NCBI GenBank assembly: GCA_964347545.1
Contig: CAYFZZ010000306.1
Location: 1 to 28,278 of the forward strand
Reading direction: 5' to 3'
DNA length: 28,278 nt
DNA from: CS4-C045 sp964347545
GTDB taxonomy: Bacteria > Planctomycetota > Planctomycetia > Pirellulales > UBA7805
Shown here: piece by piece, positions 7,269 to 15,052 of the stretch
Numbering within the stretch: the first letter of the stretch is position 1
Layout of the letters: each line of letters starts with the position of its first letter
Notes under the pieces: generated by a model
Databases searched by the model: none
The model's input: the letters and a program-made list of their open reading frames with translations, nothing else
Told to the model about the DNA's origin: nothing
Position numbers and translations under genes: made by a program

Positions 7269-8897
7269 TCAGCCGCGGCGGTGCAGCCAGGCCGGCAGTT
7301 CTCCGGCGGGGGGCAGCTGGATGGTGACGGCATGCCCAATGGCTGGATGAGCGCGGACTTCGGCCATGGCCTCCTCGCTGGGAACTTCGTCCAGGTTCAG
7401 GATCCCCACGGCTTCGGCGCCCGGCGCGGCACGGCCGACGGCCATTTGAGCGATATTGATGTTGTGCTGGCCGAAGATGCTGCCTACCGCGCCGATGATC
7501 CCGGGGATGTCGCGGTGGAAGAAGACCATCAGGATTCCGTCCAGGAACGCTTCCAGCTGGTTTTCCCCCAGCTGGACCAGCCGCGGCATATTGTGACCGA
7601 AGAGCGTGCCGGTGGCCTGGTTGTAGCCCTCGGCCGTTTGCAGTTCGGCCCGGATCACCGAAGCGAACGGGCCTTTGCCGCGCTGCTTGTTTTCCACCAG
7701 TTCAATACCCCGTTCGGCCAGTAGCAGGCGGGCATTGACGATGTTGGGTTGGGTGTCGAGCGCGCGTTCCAGCAACCCGCAGGCAAAACTGGCGCTTAGC
7801 AAAGCCGTATCCTTGTCGGCGATGTCGCCGCGGTACTGCATGCGGCAGGCCTTGGCGGGGGCGGGGTCCAGCTGAGCCATCAGCAGTCCCAGGCGGTACG
7901 CGACGTCCAGGTAACCGCTGAGGCTCTCCAGCGTCTGGGCGTCCAGGGGGGAGACGTTCACGGCGTGGCGGATGTTGCCGGTGGTCAGAAAGTCGATCAG
8001 CAAATGGACCCCTTCCACGGCGACCTGAGCCTGGGCCTCGTCGGTGCTGGCCCCCAGGTGGGGCGTACACAGCACGCCGGGCATCTCGAACAGCGGATGC
8101 TGCGTACAAGGCTCGGCCGAATACACATCCAGGGCGACCCCGGCCAGGGCGCCGCTGGCCAGCCCCTCGGCCAGGGCCTGTTCATCAAAAATCCCCCCCC
8201 GCGCGCAATTGATCAAGCGGGCACCCGGCTTGAGGATCTCGATCTGTTTTTTCCCGATCAGGCCTTCGGTTTTTTCCGACAGCGGCGTGTGGACCGTCAG
8301 GTAATCGAGCTCGGGCAGCATGGCCTCCACGCTGTCGTACAGTTCCACTCCCAATTCCGCCGCCCGCTCGTGGGAAAGGTAGGGGTCGTACCCCACCACC
8401 CGCATGTCGAACGCCATGGCGCGGGCCGCCACCGCTTGTCCGATGCGTCCCAGCCCGACGATTCCCAAGGTTTTGCCCGCCAGCTGGGTTCCGGTAAACT
8501 TCTTGCGGTCCCAGCGGCCCTCCCGCAGGCTCTGGTAGGCGGGGGCCACGTTGCGGGAGAGGGCCAGCATGAGGGCCATCGTATGTTCGGCCGTACTGAC
8601 CGTATTGCCCGTGGGCGTATTCATCACGACGATCCCCAGCCGGGTGGCTGCGGCGGAATCGATGTTGTCCGTCCCGACCCCCGCGCGGACGATGGCTTTC
8701 AGGCGGTGGTTGCCCTCCAGAACATCGGCCGTGATCTTCACGCCGCTACGGCAGAGCGCCCCGTCGTAATGCGTCAAGGCCTCCCGCAGCTCGTCCCCCG
8801 CCAGCCCCGTGCGGACGTCGACCTCGATCCGCGGATCGGCTTTTAGCAGGTCGAGCCCTTGGGGGGCCAAATCGTCCAGGACGATGACATTGGTCAT
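7269..8897 (-). CDS. serA: D-3-phosphoglycerate dehydrogenase
   Basis: Oxidises 3-phosphoglycerate to 3-phosphohydroxypyruvate with NAD, the first step of serine biosynthesis. The 542-residue product has the long form of the enzyme: catalytic/NAD domains (about 1-315) with Rossmann motif GLGRIG (148-153), catalytic R233 (CARGG), E262 (SAEP) and H280 (TPHLG); an intervening ASB-type domain (about 325-445); and a C-terminal ACT domain (about 455-530, VFFHRDIPGIIGAVGSIF), which in this family is a regulatory, often serine-binding module. The open frame continues 204 codons upstream through serC, but the ATG at 8897 gives the correct N-terminus and has GAGGA about 6 bases before it. It lies 8 bp after serC and is surely co-transcribed with it. 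Confidence 0.96.
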   Translation of the reverse strand: MTNVIVLDDLAPQGLDLLKADPRIEVDVRTGLAGDELREALTHYDGALCRSGVKITADVLEGNHRLKAIVRAGVGTDNIDSAAATRLGIVVMNTPTGNTVSTAEHTMALMLALSRNVAPAYQSLREGRWDRKKFTGTQLAGKTLGIVGLGRIGQAVAARAMAFDMRVVGYDPYLSHERAAELGVELYDSVEAMLPELDYLTVHTPLSEKTEGLIGKKQIEILKPGARLINCARGGIFDEQALAEGLASGALAGVALDVYSAEPCTQHPLFEMPGVLCTPHLGASTDEAQAQVAVEGVHLLIDFLTTGNIRHAVNVSPLDAQTLESLSGYLDVAYRLGLLMAQLDPAPAKACRMQYRGDIADKDTALLSASFACGLLERALDTQPNIVNARLLLAERGIELVENKQRGKGPFASVIRAELQTAEGYNQATGTLFGHNMPRLVQLGENQLEAFLDGILMVFFHRDIPGIIGAVGSIFGQHNINIAQMAVGRAAPGAEAVGILNLDEVPSEEAMAEVRAHPAIGHAVTIQLPPAGELPAWLHRRG

Positions 8898-8905
8898 GAC
8901 ATTCC

Positions 8906-10030
8906 TCACGTGTGGCGCTGGCGAAAGTCGTCCATGAAATCGGCCAGGGCCGCGACGCCCGCCTCCGGCATGGCGTTGTAAATCGACGCTCGGATCCCCC
9001 CCACGCTGCGATGCCCCTTCAGTTCGCTCAAACCCCGCTCGGCCGCCTCCCGCACAAAACGCTCCTCCAACGTCTCGTCGCTGGCCTCGGACCCCGCGGG
9101 TGCCTGCAAGCGGAAGGTGACGTTCATCCGGCTGCGGCAATCGGCGGCCGCGTGCCCGGCGTAGAATCCCCGGCTGCGATCGATGGCCTCGTACAGCCTG
9201 CTGGCCTTCTGCTGGTTGTACTGGTCGACGGCGTCCAGCGTGCCGAAGGTGTCCAGCAGCCATTGGGTGACCAGTTTCACCACATACACGCCAAACACCG
9301 GGGGCGTGTTGTAACACGAGTGGTTTTTGACCTGCACCCGGTAATCCAACATGCCCGGCAGGTTGTCCGGCACACGCTCGAGGAGGTCGTTCCGCAGGAT
9401 GACGACCGTCACCCCGGCCGGGCCGAGGTTTTTTTGAGCACACGCGTAAATCAAGCCGTAGCGGCGAACGTCCAGCGGCCGGCTCAAAAAATCGCTGGAC
9501 GCATCGCACACCAGCGGAACGCGGGCCGTGTCCGGTTCGGTGCGAAACTGGACACCCTGGATGGTTTCGTTGGAAGTGAAATGCACATAGGCCGCGTCGT
9601 CGTGCAACTGCATTTGATCGTCAGCGGGGAGACGGTCGTAGTTCGTCGCGGCACCGTCCCAAGCCACCACAGCGGTCCCGATTCGTCGGGCCTCATCCAG
9701 GGCCAGCTGGCCCCAGGTACCGGTCACGATGTAGTCCGCCGCGGCACCGCTGAGCAGGTTCCAGGGGACCATCGAAAACTGCAAGCGGGCACCCCCCTGC
9801 AGAAACAACACCTGGTAATCGTCCGGCAAATCCAGCAGGGTTCGCAGATGGGCTTCGGCCCCCGCCAGGATCTCGCGGAACACCTTGCTGCGATGGCTGA
9901 TCTCCAACACCGACATGCCCAAGCCGGGCAGTGCCAGCATCTCGTCCCGGACATGCCGCAGAACCGGTTCGGGCAACACGGCCGGACCGGGCGAAAAGTT
10001 GTAGACGCGGCTTGCCAAGGGAGCGGTCAT
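8906..10030 (-). CDS. serC: Phosphoserine aminotransferase
   Basis: A PLP-dependent class V aminotransferase that converts 3-phosphohydroxypyruvate and glutamate to phosphoserine, the step after SerA. The 374-residue product starts with the family hallmark VYNFSPGPAVLP (9-20), has the EISHRSK motif (43-49), the phosphate-binding QGGA (78-81), TGTWG (103-107) and the PLP lysine K200 in YACAQKNLGPAG; it ends with the conserved GGIRASIYNAMP stretch. The frame is open to 10084, but the ATG at 10030 matches the family N-terminus; no strong Shine-Dalgarno sequence is seen. It is the first gene of a serC-serA operon, divergent from the small membrane protein gene at 10194. Confidence 0.95.
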   Translation of the reverse strand: MTAPLASRVYNFSPGPAVLPEPVLRHVRDEMLALPGLGMSVLEISHRSKVFREILAGAEAHLRTLLDLPDDYQVLFLQGGARLQFSMVPWNLLSGAAADYIVTGTWGQLALDEARRIGTAVVAWDGAATNYDRLPADDQMQLHDDAAYVHFTSNETIQGVQFRTEPDTARVPLVCDASSDFLSRPLDVRRYGLIYACAQKNLGPAGVTVVILRNDLLERVPDNLPGMLDYRVQVKNHSCYNTPPVFGVYVVKLVTQWLLDTFGTLDAVDQYNQQKASRLYEAIDRSRGFYAGHAAADCRSRMNVTFRLQAPAGSEASDETLEERFVREAAERGLSELKGHRSVGGIRASIYNAMPEAGVAALADFMDDFRQRHT

Positions 10031-10097
10031 GAGGTGGGTCTGTGAACTCCGTAAATCCTGGCCGGCCAGCACGCAAAATGCCACGGGTAAAGCTCAG

Positions 10098-10103
10098 ATT
10101 GTA
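10098..10103 (-). promoter_or_regulatory. Candidate -10 box TACAAT for serC-serA
   Basis: On the minus strand TACAAT (five of six consensus positions) lies about 68 bases before the serC ATG. The hexamer 17 bases upstream is TTTCGC (10121-10126), a weak -35. Transcription would start near 10091. This is the only good A/T-rich hexamer in the serC upstream region. Confidence 0.35.
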
Positions 10104-10193
10104 GGATCGCGCCGCGGCGGGCGAAACCCGGGGAATTTTCGCGGCACGCGGCCTGGACGCGGGGCAGGGGGACCCGGGAGAATACCCGGTGCC

Positions 10194-10370
10194 ATGAGAA
10201 GCCTGGGTCGCGGGTTCCAAATCTTCGCTCTGCTGCTGCTGCCCCTGGCGATCGCCCTGCAACTGGGTGGCGGGCTGCGGCGGATCGGCGTCGATCAGAT
10301 GCTGATCATGTTGGTCTGCGGGATCGCGGCCTTCTGTCTGGGACGACTGCTGGAAGGGTACGGCCGGTAG
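10194..10370 (+). CDS. Small two-helix membrane protein, unknown function
   Basis: A 58-residue product beginning MRSLGRGFQIFALLLLPLAI. Two hydrophobic segments are clear, residues 10-25 and about 34-50 (MLIMLVCGIAAFCLGRLLEG), joined by a short basic loop (GGGLRRIGVDQ), so it is probably an inner-membrane hairpin with both ends on the same side. The frame is open further upstream, but the upstream part is low-complexity and overlaps the serC control region; the ATG at 10194 starts exactly at the sensible protein, with GGGAG 13 bases ahead. I believe similar short proteins occur in other planctomycetes, but cannot name a function. It is followed by candidate hairpins, so it may be its own transcription unit. 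Confidence 0.65.
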   Translation: MRSLGRGFQIFALLLLPLAIALQLGGGLRRIGVDQMLIMLVCGIAAFCLGRLLEGYGR

Positions 10371-10398
10371 CCGCCCCCCTGGCGGGCCTTTCCCCGCC
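10371..10398 (+). terminator. Possible terminator or alternative hairpins
   Basis: Directly after the small membrane protein stop, CCGCC (10371-10375) can pair with GGCGG (10381-10385), and alternatively GGCGGG (10381-10386) with CCCGCC (10393-10398) around the loop CCTTTC. The two hairpins share an arm and exclude each other. There is no proper T-run, so intrinsic termination is uncertain. Confidence 0.25.
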
Positions 10399-10475
10399 AC
10401 ACTTCCCCCTCTCCCGGCTGGTCCGCCCGGCGTGTCGCGCACCGCAGCGGACAGGCGTGGGTGGGCAGCCCGACC

Positions 10476-10492
10476 ACTTGGGGCCCCCAAGT
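10476..10492. promoter_or_regulatory. Operator-like inverted repeat upstream of the PQQ/MoxR cluster
   Basis: ACTTGGGG and CCCCAAGT form perfect 8-bp arms around a single central C (10484). The dyad lies about 30 bases before a TATACT -10 candidate (10522-10527), a position suited to a dimeric transcription factor. It is not followed by a T-run and does not look like a terminator. Confidence 0.4.
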
Positions 10493-10521
10493 CGACTCTT
10501 TCCCGCTCGCCGGTGGCGGCC

Positions 10522-10527
10522 TATACT
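10522..10527 (+). promoter_or_regulatory. Candidate -10 box TATACT for the PQQ/MoxR cluster
   Basis: TATACT matches five of six consensus positions and lies 67 bases before the GTG start of the PQQ-repeat gene, giving a leader of roughly 60 bases. No good -35 is found at 16-18 bases, which would fit an activator-dependent promoter using the dyad at 10476-10492. Confidence 0.35.
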
Positions 10528-10594
10528 GAGCGTAGAGAGCGTAACTTGCAGCGGCGCAAACTTTTACAGCTTGTGCTGCGGACGGGACAGGGCC

Positions 10595-12916
10595 GTGTTG
10601 CGACAGGTTTGCCAATTTGCCGGGGCGGGACTGTGGCTGCTGATCTGGGGGCTGGTCGCGGCGCCCGCCGGGGGCCAGAACTTGCTGAGCCCCCGCGACC
10701 CCTTCTATCAGCTGGGCGCGGCGGAGATTGAAGATCTGCCCCACCAGGCAGAGATGCAGTTGGCGCGGGTGGACCAGCTGGTGGCCAGCGGGGACTGGGA
10801 CGAAGCGGTCGAGACCTTGCGGGGTGTGGCCGAGAAGCACGGCACCCGCTTGAAGCGGGCGGCCGGTGGCGAGGACGGGGCGGGCGGCAGCTTGTTTTAT
10901 AACGTCCAGACCTATTGCCAGCAGCGGCTGGCCCGCTTGCCCGATCCCGCCCGAGCCCTGTATCGGGCCCGCGTTGATGCGGTCGCCGAAAAATGGTACG
11001 CCGACGGCATCCAGGGCCGCGACGTCCTGCTGTTGCAGCGGATTGTGGACCAGCTGTTTTGCAGCAGCCGCGGCGACGACGCCCTCCTGGCACTCGGCGA
11101 TATCGCTCTGGAAAAAGGTCACCCCCACACGGCCCGCTGGCATTGGGAACGGATCAGCCCGCTGACGCGGGCCTGGGACGGACGGGCGGCGTGGTATCTG
11201 CTGGCGGGGTTGGAGGCCGAGCGGTGGGGGGAGTCGATCGAGCCCCAGCTGCGTCAGCCTGCGGAAAAAATCCGCTGGCCGGCCTATCCCGACACGGATC
11301 TGAACCTGGCCGCCGTCCGGGCTCGCCTGGTCCTGGCGTCGATTCTGGCGGACGAGCCCGAGCGAGCGGAGTTGGAGTTGCGGTTGCTGCAGAGGCTGCA
11401 CCCCGACGAGTCGGGTTACCTGGCCGGGACCGAGGGGAACTACGTGCAGAACCTGACGCAGCTGCTGGCGGCCAGCCGCGGCTGGCCGCCGCTGCAGGCC
11501 GATCGGGATTGGTCCACATTTGCCGGCGCGCCGGACCGCGCGCGACGACGGCCCCAACCGCTGGAACTGTGGGGAAAACCCAGCTGGGAGATTCGTTATG
11601 CCGACGTGCAGCTGACATCGACCGCCGCCGAGCATCGCAGCCGCCCGCGCCGCGGGGAATCGGACTTGGCGTTTTACCCCCTGATTGTCGACAACCTGGT
11701 GCTGATCAACAACAGCCACCAGATCTTTGCCTTCGATGCCGCCACGGGCCAGCCGGCCTTTGGGACGGGGATGGGGGGGCAATTCTATCCGGCTCACCCC
11801 GTCCGTCAGCAACATCACGCGGTGGCGCGACGGGGCGTGTTGAGCGAGCCGCGGCACACGTTGACGGTGTTTGACCACAATCTTTACGCTCGGATCGGTT
11901 CTCCGGCCACGATGCATCCCCGCCCCGGGACTCGCCGCCTGCCCCCCAACGCGCTGGTCTGTCTCGACCTGCGGAGGCAGGGGGGTTTGAAATGGCAGCA
12001 TCCGGCCCACGGGGAGGAGGCCCGTTTTGCCGGTTGGGCCTTCGAGGGTCCGCCGGTGGCGGACGAGGAGGGGGTGTATGTCTGCCTGCGGCGGACCGAC
12101 GCTCAACCGGAAGCCCACGTGGCGGCCCTCGACCCGGCCACGGGCCGGCTGCGGTGGCGGAGGCGAATTTGTGCTGCCAATTTTCCGACGGCGGGCCGGC
12201 AGAACCAGTTCAGTCATACGATGCTGACCCTGACCGAGGGCACCTTGTACGTGAACACCAACCTGGGGGCGATCGCCGCCCTCCGCACGGGGGACGGGCT
12301 GATCCAGTGGGTTTATCGCTATCCGCGGACCGAGCTGATCGACTTGAACCGCCCGCCCGAGCATTTCTACCGGGACCTGAATCCGTGCCTGTTTCACCAG
12401 GGGCTGGTCATCGCCGCGCCCCGCGACGGTCAGCAGATCCTGGCGTTGGATGCCGGCAGCGGGCAGCTGGTGTGGCGCAGCATTCCCCTGGCAGCTCATC
12501 CGCGGCACCTGCTGGGAGTCGGCAACGGAAATTTGATCGCCACCGGCAAAAGCATCTGGTGGCTGAACGTGGTGACGGGCCGAGCGGAATATGTGTGGCC
12601 GCATCCGGACAACCACGAGTCCGAGCGGGGTTATGGTCGGGGAGTGCTGGCCGGCGATGAGATTTACTGGCCGACGCACGAGAAAATCCTGGTGTTCGAC
12701 CAGCGGATCCGCCGCCAGGGAACCATCCGCTCGGCTCAGCAAGTGGGCGAATTCGTCCTGGCAGCGCCCCCCATCAACGCCCGCGGCGGCAACCTGGTCG
12801 TCAATGGCGACACCCTTCTGATCGCTGCCGCCGACACGCTCTACGGTTTCCACCACCCGTCCGCACCCCCCGCCGCCACCGCAGAACCTCCGGCCACCAG
12901 CCACCCACTTCCTTGA
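10595..12916 (+). CDS. Exported PQQ-type beta-propeller repeat protein
   Basis: A 773-residue product with a Sec signal peptide (hydrophobic AGAGLWLLIWGLVAAPAGG, cleavage near residues 25-27). Residues about 35-290 are helical and TPR-like (for example LARVDQLVASGDWDEAVETL), a layout often seen before propellers. From about 357 onward come PQQ/BamB-type blades with the repeating pattern of a hydrophobic strand followed by ALD-TG-W: FAFDAATG, AALDPATGRLRWRR, AALRTGDGLIQW, LALDAGSGQLVWRS and WWLNVVTGRAEYVW. This suggests a periplasmic or surface scaffold; no enzyme signature is seen. The GTG at 10595 is chosen because it sits at the head of the signal peptide, with GGGACAGGG just before it, although the frame is open to 10457. 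It ends 11 bp before the moxR-type gene, whose ribosome-binding site overlaps its stop, so the two are linked. Confidence 0.85.
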   Translation: MLRQVCQFAGAGLWLLIWGLVAAPAGGQNLLSPRDPFYQLGAAEIEDLPHQAEMQLARVDQLVASGDWDEAVETLRGVAEKHGTRLKRAAGGEDGAGGSLFYNVQTYCQQRLARLPDPARALYRARVDAVAEKWYADGIQGRDVLLLQRIVDQLFCSSRGDDALLALGDIALEKGHPHTARWHWERISPLTRAWDGRAAWYLLAGLEAERWGESIEPQLRQPAEKIRWPAYPDTDLNLAAVRARLVLASILADEPERAELELRLLQRLHPDESGYLAGTEGNYVQNLTQLLAASRGWPPLQADRDWSTFAGAPDRARRRPQPLELWGKPSWEIRYADVQLTSTAAEHRSRPRRGESDLAFYPLIVDNLVLINNSHQIFAFDAATGQPAFGTGMGGQFYPAHPVRQQHHAVARRGVLSEPRHTLTVFDHNLYARIGSPATMHPRPGTRRLPPNALVCLDLRRQGGLKWQHPAHGEEARFAGWAFEGPPVADEEGVYVCLRRTDAQPEAHVAALDPATGRLRWRRRICAANFPTAGRQNQFSHTMLTLTEGTLYVNTNLGAIAALRTGDGLIQWVYRYPRTELIDLNRPPEHFYRDLNPCLFHQGLVIAAPRDGQQILALDAGSGQLVWRSIPLAAHPRHLLGVGNGNLIATGKSIWWLNVVTGRAEYVWPHPDNHESERGYGRGVLAGDEIYWPTHEKILVFDQRIRRQGTIRSAQQVGEFVLAAPPINARGGNLVVNGDTLLIAAADTLYGFHHPSAPPAATAEPPATSHPLP

Positions 12917-12927
12917 GAGGCTTTCCT

Positions 12928-13983
12928 ATGTTGCAGGATGAAGATGTCCAAGCCGTCGAGCAGTTGAACGAGGCTTTTCGCACGATCACAGGCGAGTTGT
13001 CGAAAGTGATTGTCGGGCAGCAGCAGGTGATCGAAGAAATGCTGATCGCCTTGTTCGCTCGCGGCCACTGCCTGCTGGTCGGCGTTCCCGGTCTGGCCAA
13101 GACGTTGATGATCCACACCCTGGCCGATGCGCTCTCCTTGAAGTTCAGCCGCATCCAGTTCACGCCCGACTTGATGCCCTCTGACATCACGGGGACGGAG
13201 GTGATCCAGGAGGACAAGGCGAGCGGCGTGAGGGAGTTGCGATTTTTGAAGGGACCCATTTTTGCTCAGGTGATCCTGGCCGACGAGATCAATCGCACAC
13301 CGCCCAAGACGCAGGCGGCCCTGCTGGAGGCGATGCAGGAGCATCAAGTCACGGTGGGGGGGACGCGGCACACCCTGGAGGAACCTTTTTTTGTGCTGGC
13401 CACTCAGAATCCGATCGAGCAGGAGGGAACGTATCCGCTGCCCGAAGCGCAGCTGGACCGCTTTATGTTCAACGTGCTGGTCGACTACCCGGAGGAAGAA
13501 GAAGAGTTCGAAATTGTCCGCCGCACCACGGCTGACATCTCCCCGACCGTCACCGCCACGCTCTGCGCCGACGACATCGGGCGGCTCAGCAAAATCGTTC
13601 GTCGCGTCCCGATTGCCGACCATGTCGTCCGCTACGCCCTCCAGCTCGCTCGACAAACCCGCCGCGAAAAGGGCCCCGTGCCGGATTTCATCCAGGACTA
13701 TGTCACCTGGGGGGCCGGGCCGCGGGCCAGCCAGTACCTGGTGCTGGGGGCCAAGGCCCGAGCGATCTTGCACGGCCGCTACTACGTCGACATCGAAGAC
13801 ATCCAGGCGGTCGCCCCTCCCACCATGCGGCACCGCATCATGACCAACTTCAATGCCGAAGCGGACGGGATCAAGCCGGATGCGATTGTGCGGATGTTGA
13901 TCGATACCATTCCTCGGGACGAATTCGAGCAGAAGCAACGTGGAAAACAGCCGCAAGTATTTAGATCCGCAGACGCTGGCTAA
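12928..13983 (+). CDS. MoxR-family AAA+ ATPase
   Basis: A 351-residue cytoplasmic AAA+ ATPase of the MoxR type. Motifs: Walker A GVPGLAKT (52-59, the MoxR variant with Ala before Lys), Walker B VILADE (115-120), the EINRTPPKTQAALLEAMQE segment (120-138), sensor 1 ATQN (158-161) and an arginine finger in DRF (177-179), followed by the helical lid. MoxR ATPases are thought to act as chaperones that help assemble or activate partner proteins with vWA domains; here three such partners follow. The ATG at 12928 is preferred over an in-frame start at 12913 because GAGAGG (12915-12920) lies 7 bases ahead; that site overlaps the stop of the preceding gene. Its 3' end overlaps the DUF58 gene by 44 bp, which suggests translational coupling. 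Confidence 0.95.
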   Translation: MLQDEDVQAVEQLNEAFRTITGELSKVIVGQQQVIEEMLIALFARGHCLLVGVPGLAKTLMIHTLADALSLKFSRIQFTPDLMPSDITGTEVIQEDKASGVRELRFLKGPIFAQVILADEINRTPPKTQAALLEAMQEHQVTVGGTRHTLEEPFFVLATQNPIEQEGTYPLPEAQLDRFMFNVLVDYPEEEEEFEIVRRTTADISPTVTATLCADDIGRLSKIVRRVPIADHVVRYALQLARQTRREKGPVPDFIQDYVTWGAGPRASQYLVLGAKARAILHGRYYVDIEDIQAVAPPTMRHRIMTNFNAEADGIKPDAIVRMLIDTIPRDEFEQKQRGKQPQVFRSADAG

Positions 13984-14848
13984 GCTGCAAGGCCTCGAGT
14001 TGCGGGCCCGCCACATCGTGGAAGGCTACGTCTCCGGCGTGCATCGCAGCCCCTATCACGGCTTTTCGATCGAATTTGCCGAACACCGGGAATACACCCC
14101 CGGCGACGACCTGCGGTACGTCGATTGGAAGGTCTTCGGCCGTACGGACAAGTTTTATTTAAAACAGTTCGAGGAAGAAACGAACCTGGTCAGCTACCTC
14201 TTGCTGGACACCAGCCAAAGCATGCAATACCGCAGCGACGCCACGCCGCTCTCCAAGCTGGAGTACGCCAAGTGCATCGCTGCCTCGCTGGCCTACCTCA
14301 TCCTGCGGCAGCAGGACAGCGTGGGCCTGGTGACGTTCGATCGTGAAGTCCGAGCTGTGGTGCGGGCCAGCAGCCAGCCTTCGAATCTGAAACACCTGAT
14401 CCAAGTCATGGAACAGTCCCCCGCCGCTCGGAAAACAGCCACCGGACCGATTTTTCACGACCTGGCCGAACGACTCAAGAAACGCGGCCTGGTGATCGTG
14501 ATCAGCGACCTGTTCGACAACGTCCCCTCCCTCTTGACCGGACTGAAACATTTTCGGCATCGCCGCCACGAAGTGATCGTGTTCCACGTGTTGGACCCGG
14601 CCGAAGAAGATTTTCCCTTTCGGCAGGCCACCAAGTTCAAAGGACTGGAAGCCTTGCCGGAAGTCGTCACCGAACCACGCCGGCTGCGCCAAGCGTACCA
14701 GGCCGAGTTTCAAAAATTCCTCCAGCAGGTCCGCACCGGCTGCCGCGAGCACAACGTCGATTACGTCAAGATCCGCACCGACCAGACCCTGGATGTCGCC
14801 CTCTCCAGTTACCTGGCCGACCGCGCGGTGCGGGTAGGAGGGGGGTGA
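13940..14848 (+). CDS. DUF58 domain (vWA-like) protein
   Basis: A 302-residue soluble protein, the usual gene partner of MoxR. The DUF58 signature REYTPGDDLRYVDWKVFGRTDKFYLKQF spans residues 50-77 (quoted in part; the key residues are the PGDD and DWK elements). A vWA-like fold follows with an intact MIDAS DxSxS (D90, S92, S94 in LLLDTSQSM), a candidate Thr at 168 and the later Asp at 190 (VIVISD). There is no signal peptide or TM segment, so it should be cytoplasmic next to MoxR. The start is a GTG at 13940, inside the MoxR gene (44-bp overlap), with only a weak purine-rich region before it. The stop is followed by a 204-bp spacer full of heptamer repeats before the next gene. Confidence 0.92.
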   Translation: MENSRKYLDPQTLAKLQGLELRARHIVEGYVSGVHRSPYHGFSIEFAEHREYTPGDDLRYVDWKVFGRTDKFYLKQFEEETNLVSYLLLDTSQSMQYRSDATPLSKLEYAKCIAASLAYLILRQQDSVGLVTFDREVRAVVRASSQPSNLKHLIQVMEQSPAARKTATGPIFHDLAERLKKRGLVIVISDLFDNVPSLLTGLKHFRHRRHEVIVFHVLDPAEEDFPFRQATKFKGLEALPEVVTEPRRLRQAYQAEFQKFLQQVRTGCREHNVDYVKIRTDQTLDVALSSYLADRAVRVGGG

Positions 14849-14897
14849 GGGAGAGAGGGAGAGATGGGTTTCGGGATGCGAGATCCGAGATGCTCAT

Positions 14898-14932
14898 CAC
14901 TGACCACTGACCACTGCCCACTGACCACTGCC
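14898..14932. repeat. Heptamer array CACTGAC/CACTGCC, 5 copies
   Basis: Five adjacent 7-mers read CACTGAC, CACTGAC, CACTGCC, CACTGAC, CACTGCC. They lie between the DUF58 and BatA-like genes. On the other strand the array encodes meaningless Val/Ser/Gly/Gln/Trp frames. It resembles the heptanucleotide short tandem repeats described from other bacteria such as filamentous cyanobacteria. Confidence 0.85.
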
Positions 14933-14959
14933 CCATAAATCATCCCCGCCCGCCGGCGT

Positions 14960-15044
14960 TTCCACCTTCCACCTTCCACCTTCCACCTTCCACCTTCCAT
15001 CTTCCATCTTCCACCTTCCACCTTCCAACTTCCAACTTCCCACC
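14960..15044. repeat. Heptamer array TTCCACC and variants, 12 copies
   Basis: Units in order: five TTCCACC, two TTCCATC, two TTCCACC, two TTCCAAC and a final 8-base TTCCCACC. Variant units come as neighbouring pairs, which is what replication slippage duplicating blocks would leave. The array ends 8 bases before the ATG at 15053 and takes the place where a Shine-Dalgarno sequence would be. Its plus-strand RNA would be almost pure C/U with single As. Confidence 0.9.
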
Positions 15045-15052
15045 TCCCCGCC

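Noticed and set aside
8898..9509. Extended N-terminus of SerA to 9509
   Set aside because: The extra 204 codons lie antisense-frame within serC, and the SerA family begins at the ATG at 8897, which has a GAGGA site.
10295..12904. 869-codon open frame antisense to the PQQ-repeat gene
   Set aside because: It is a shadow of the GC-rich codon pattern on the plus strand. Its translation is low-complexity (Gln/Arg/Gly/Pro), has no domain motif, and runs through the candidate promoter region of the real gene.
14898..15044. CRISPR array
   Set aside because: The units are 7 bp and directly adjacent, with no 25-40 bp repeats, no spacers and no cas genes.
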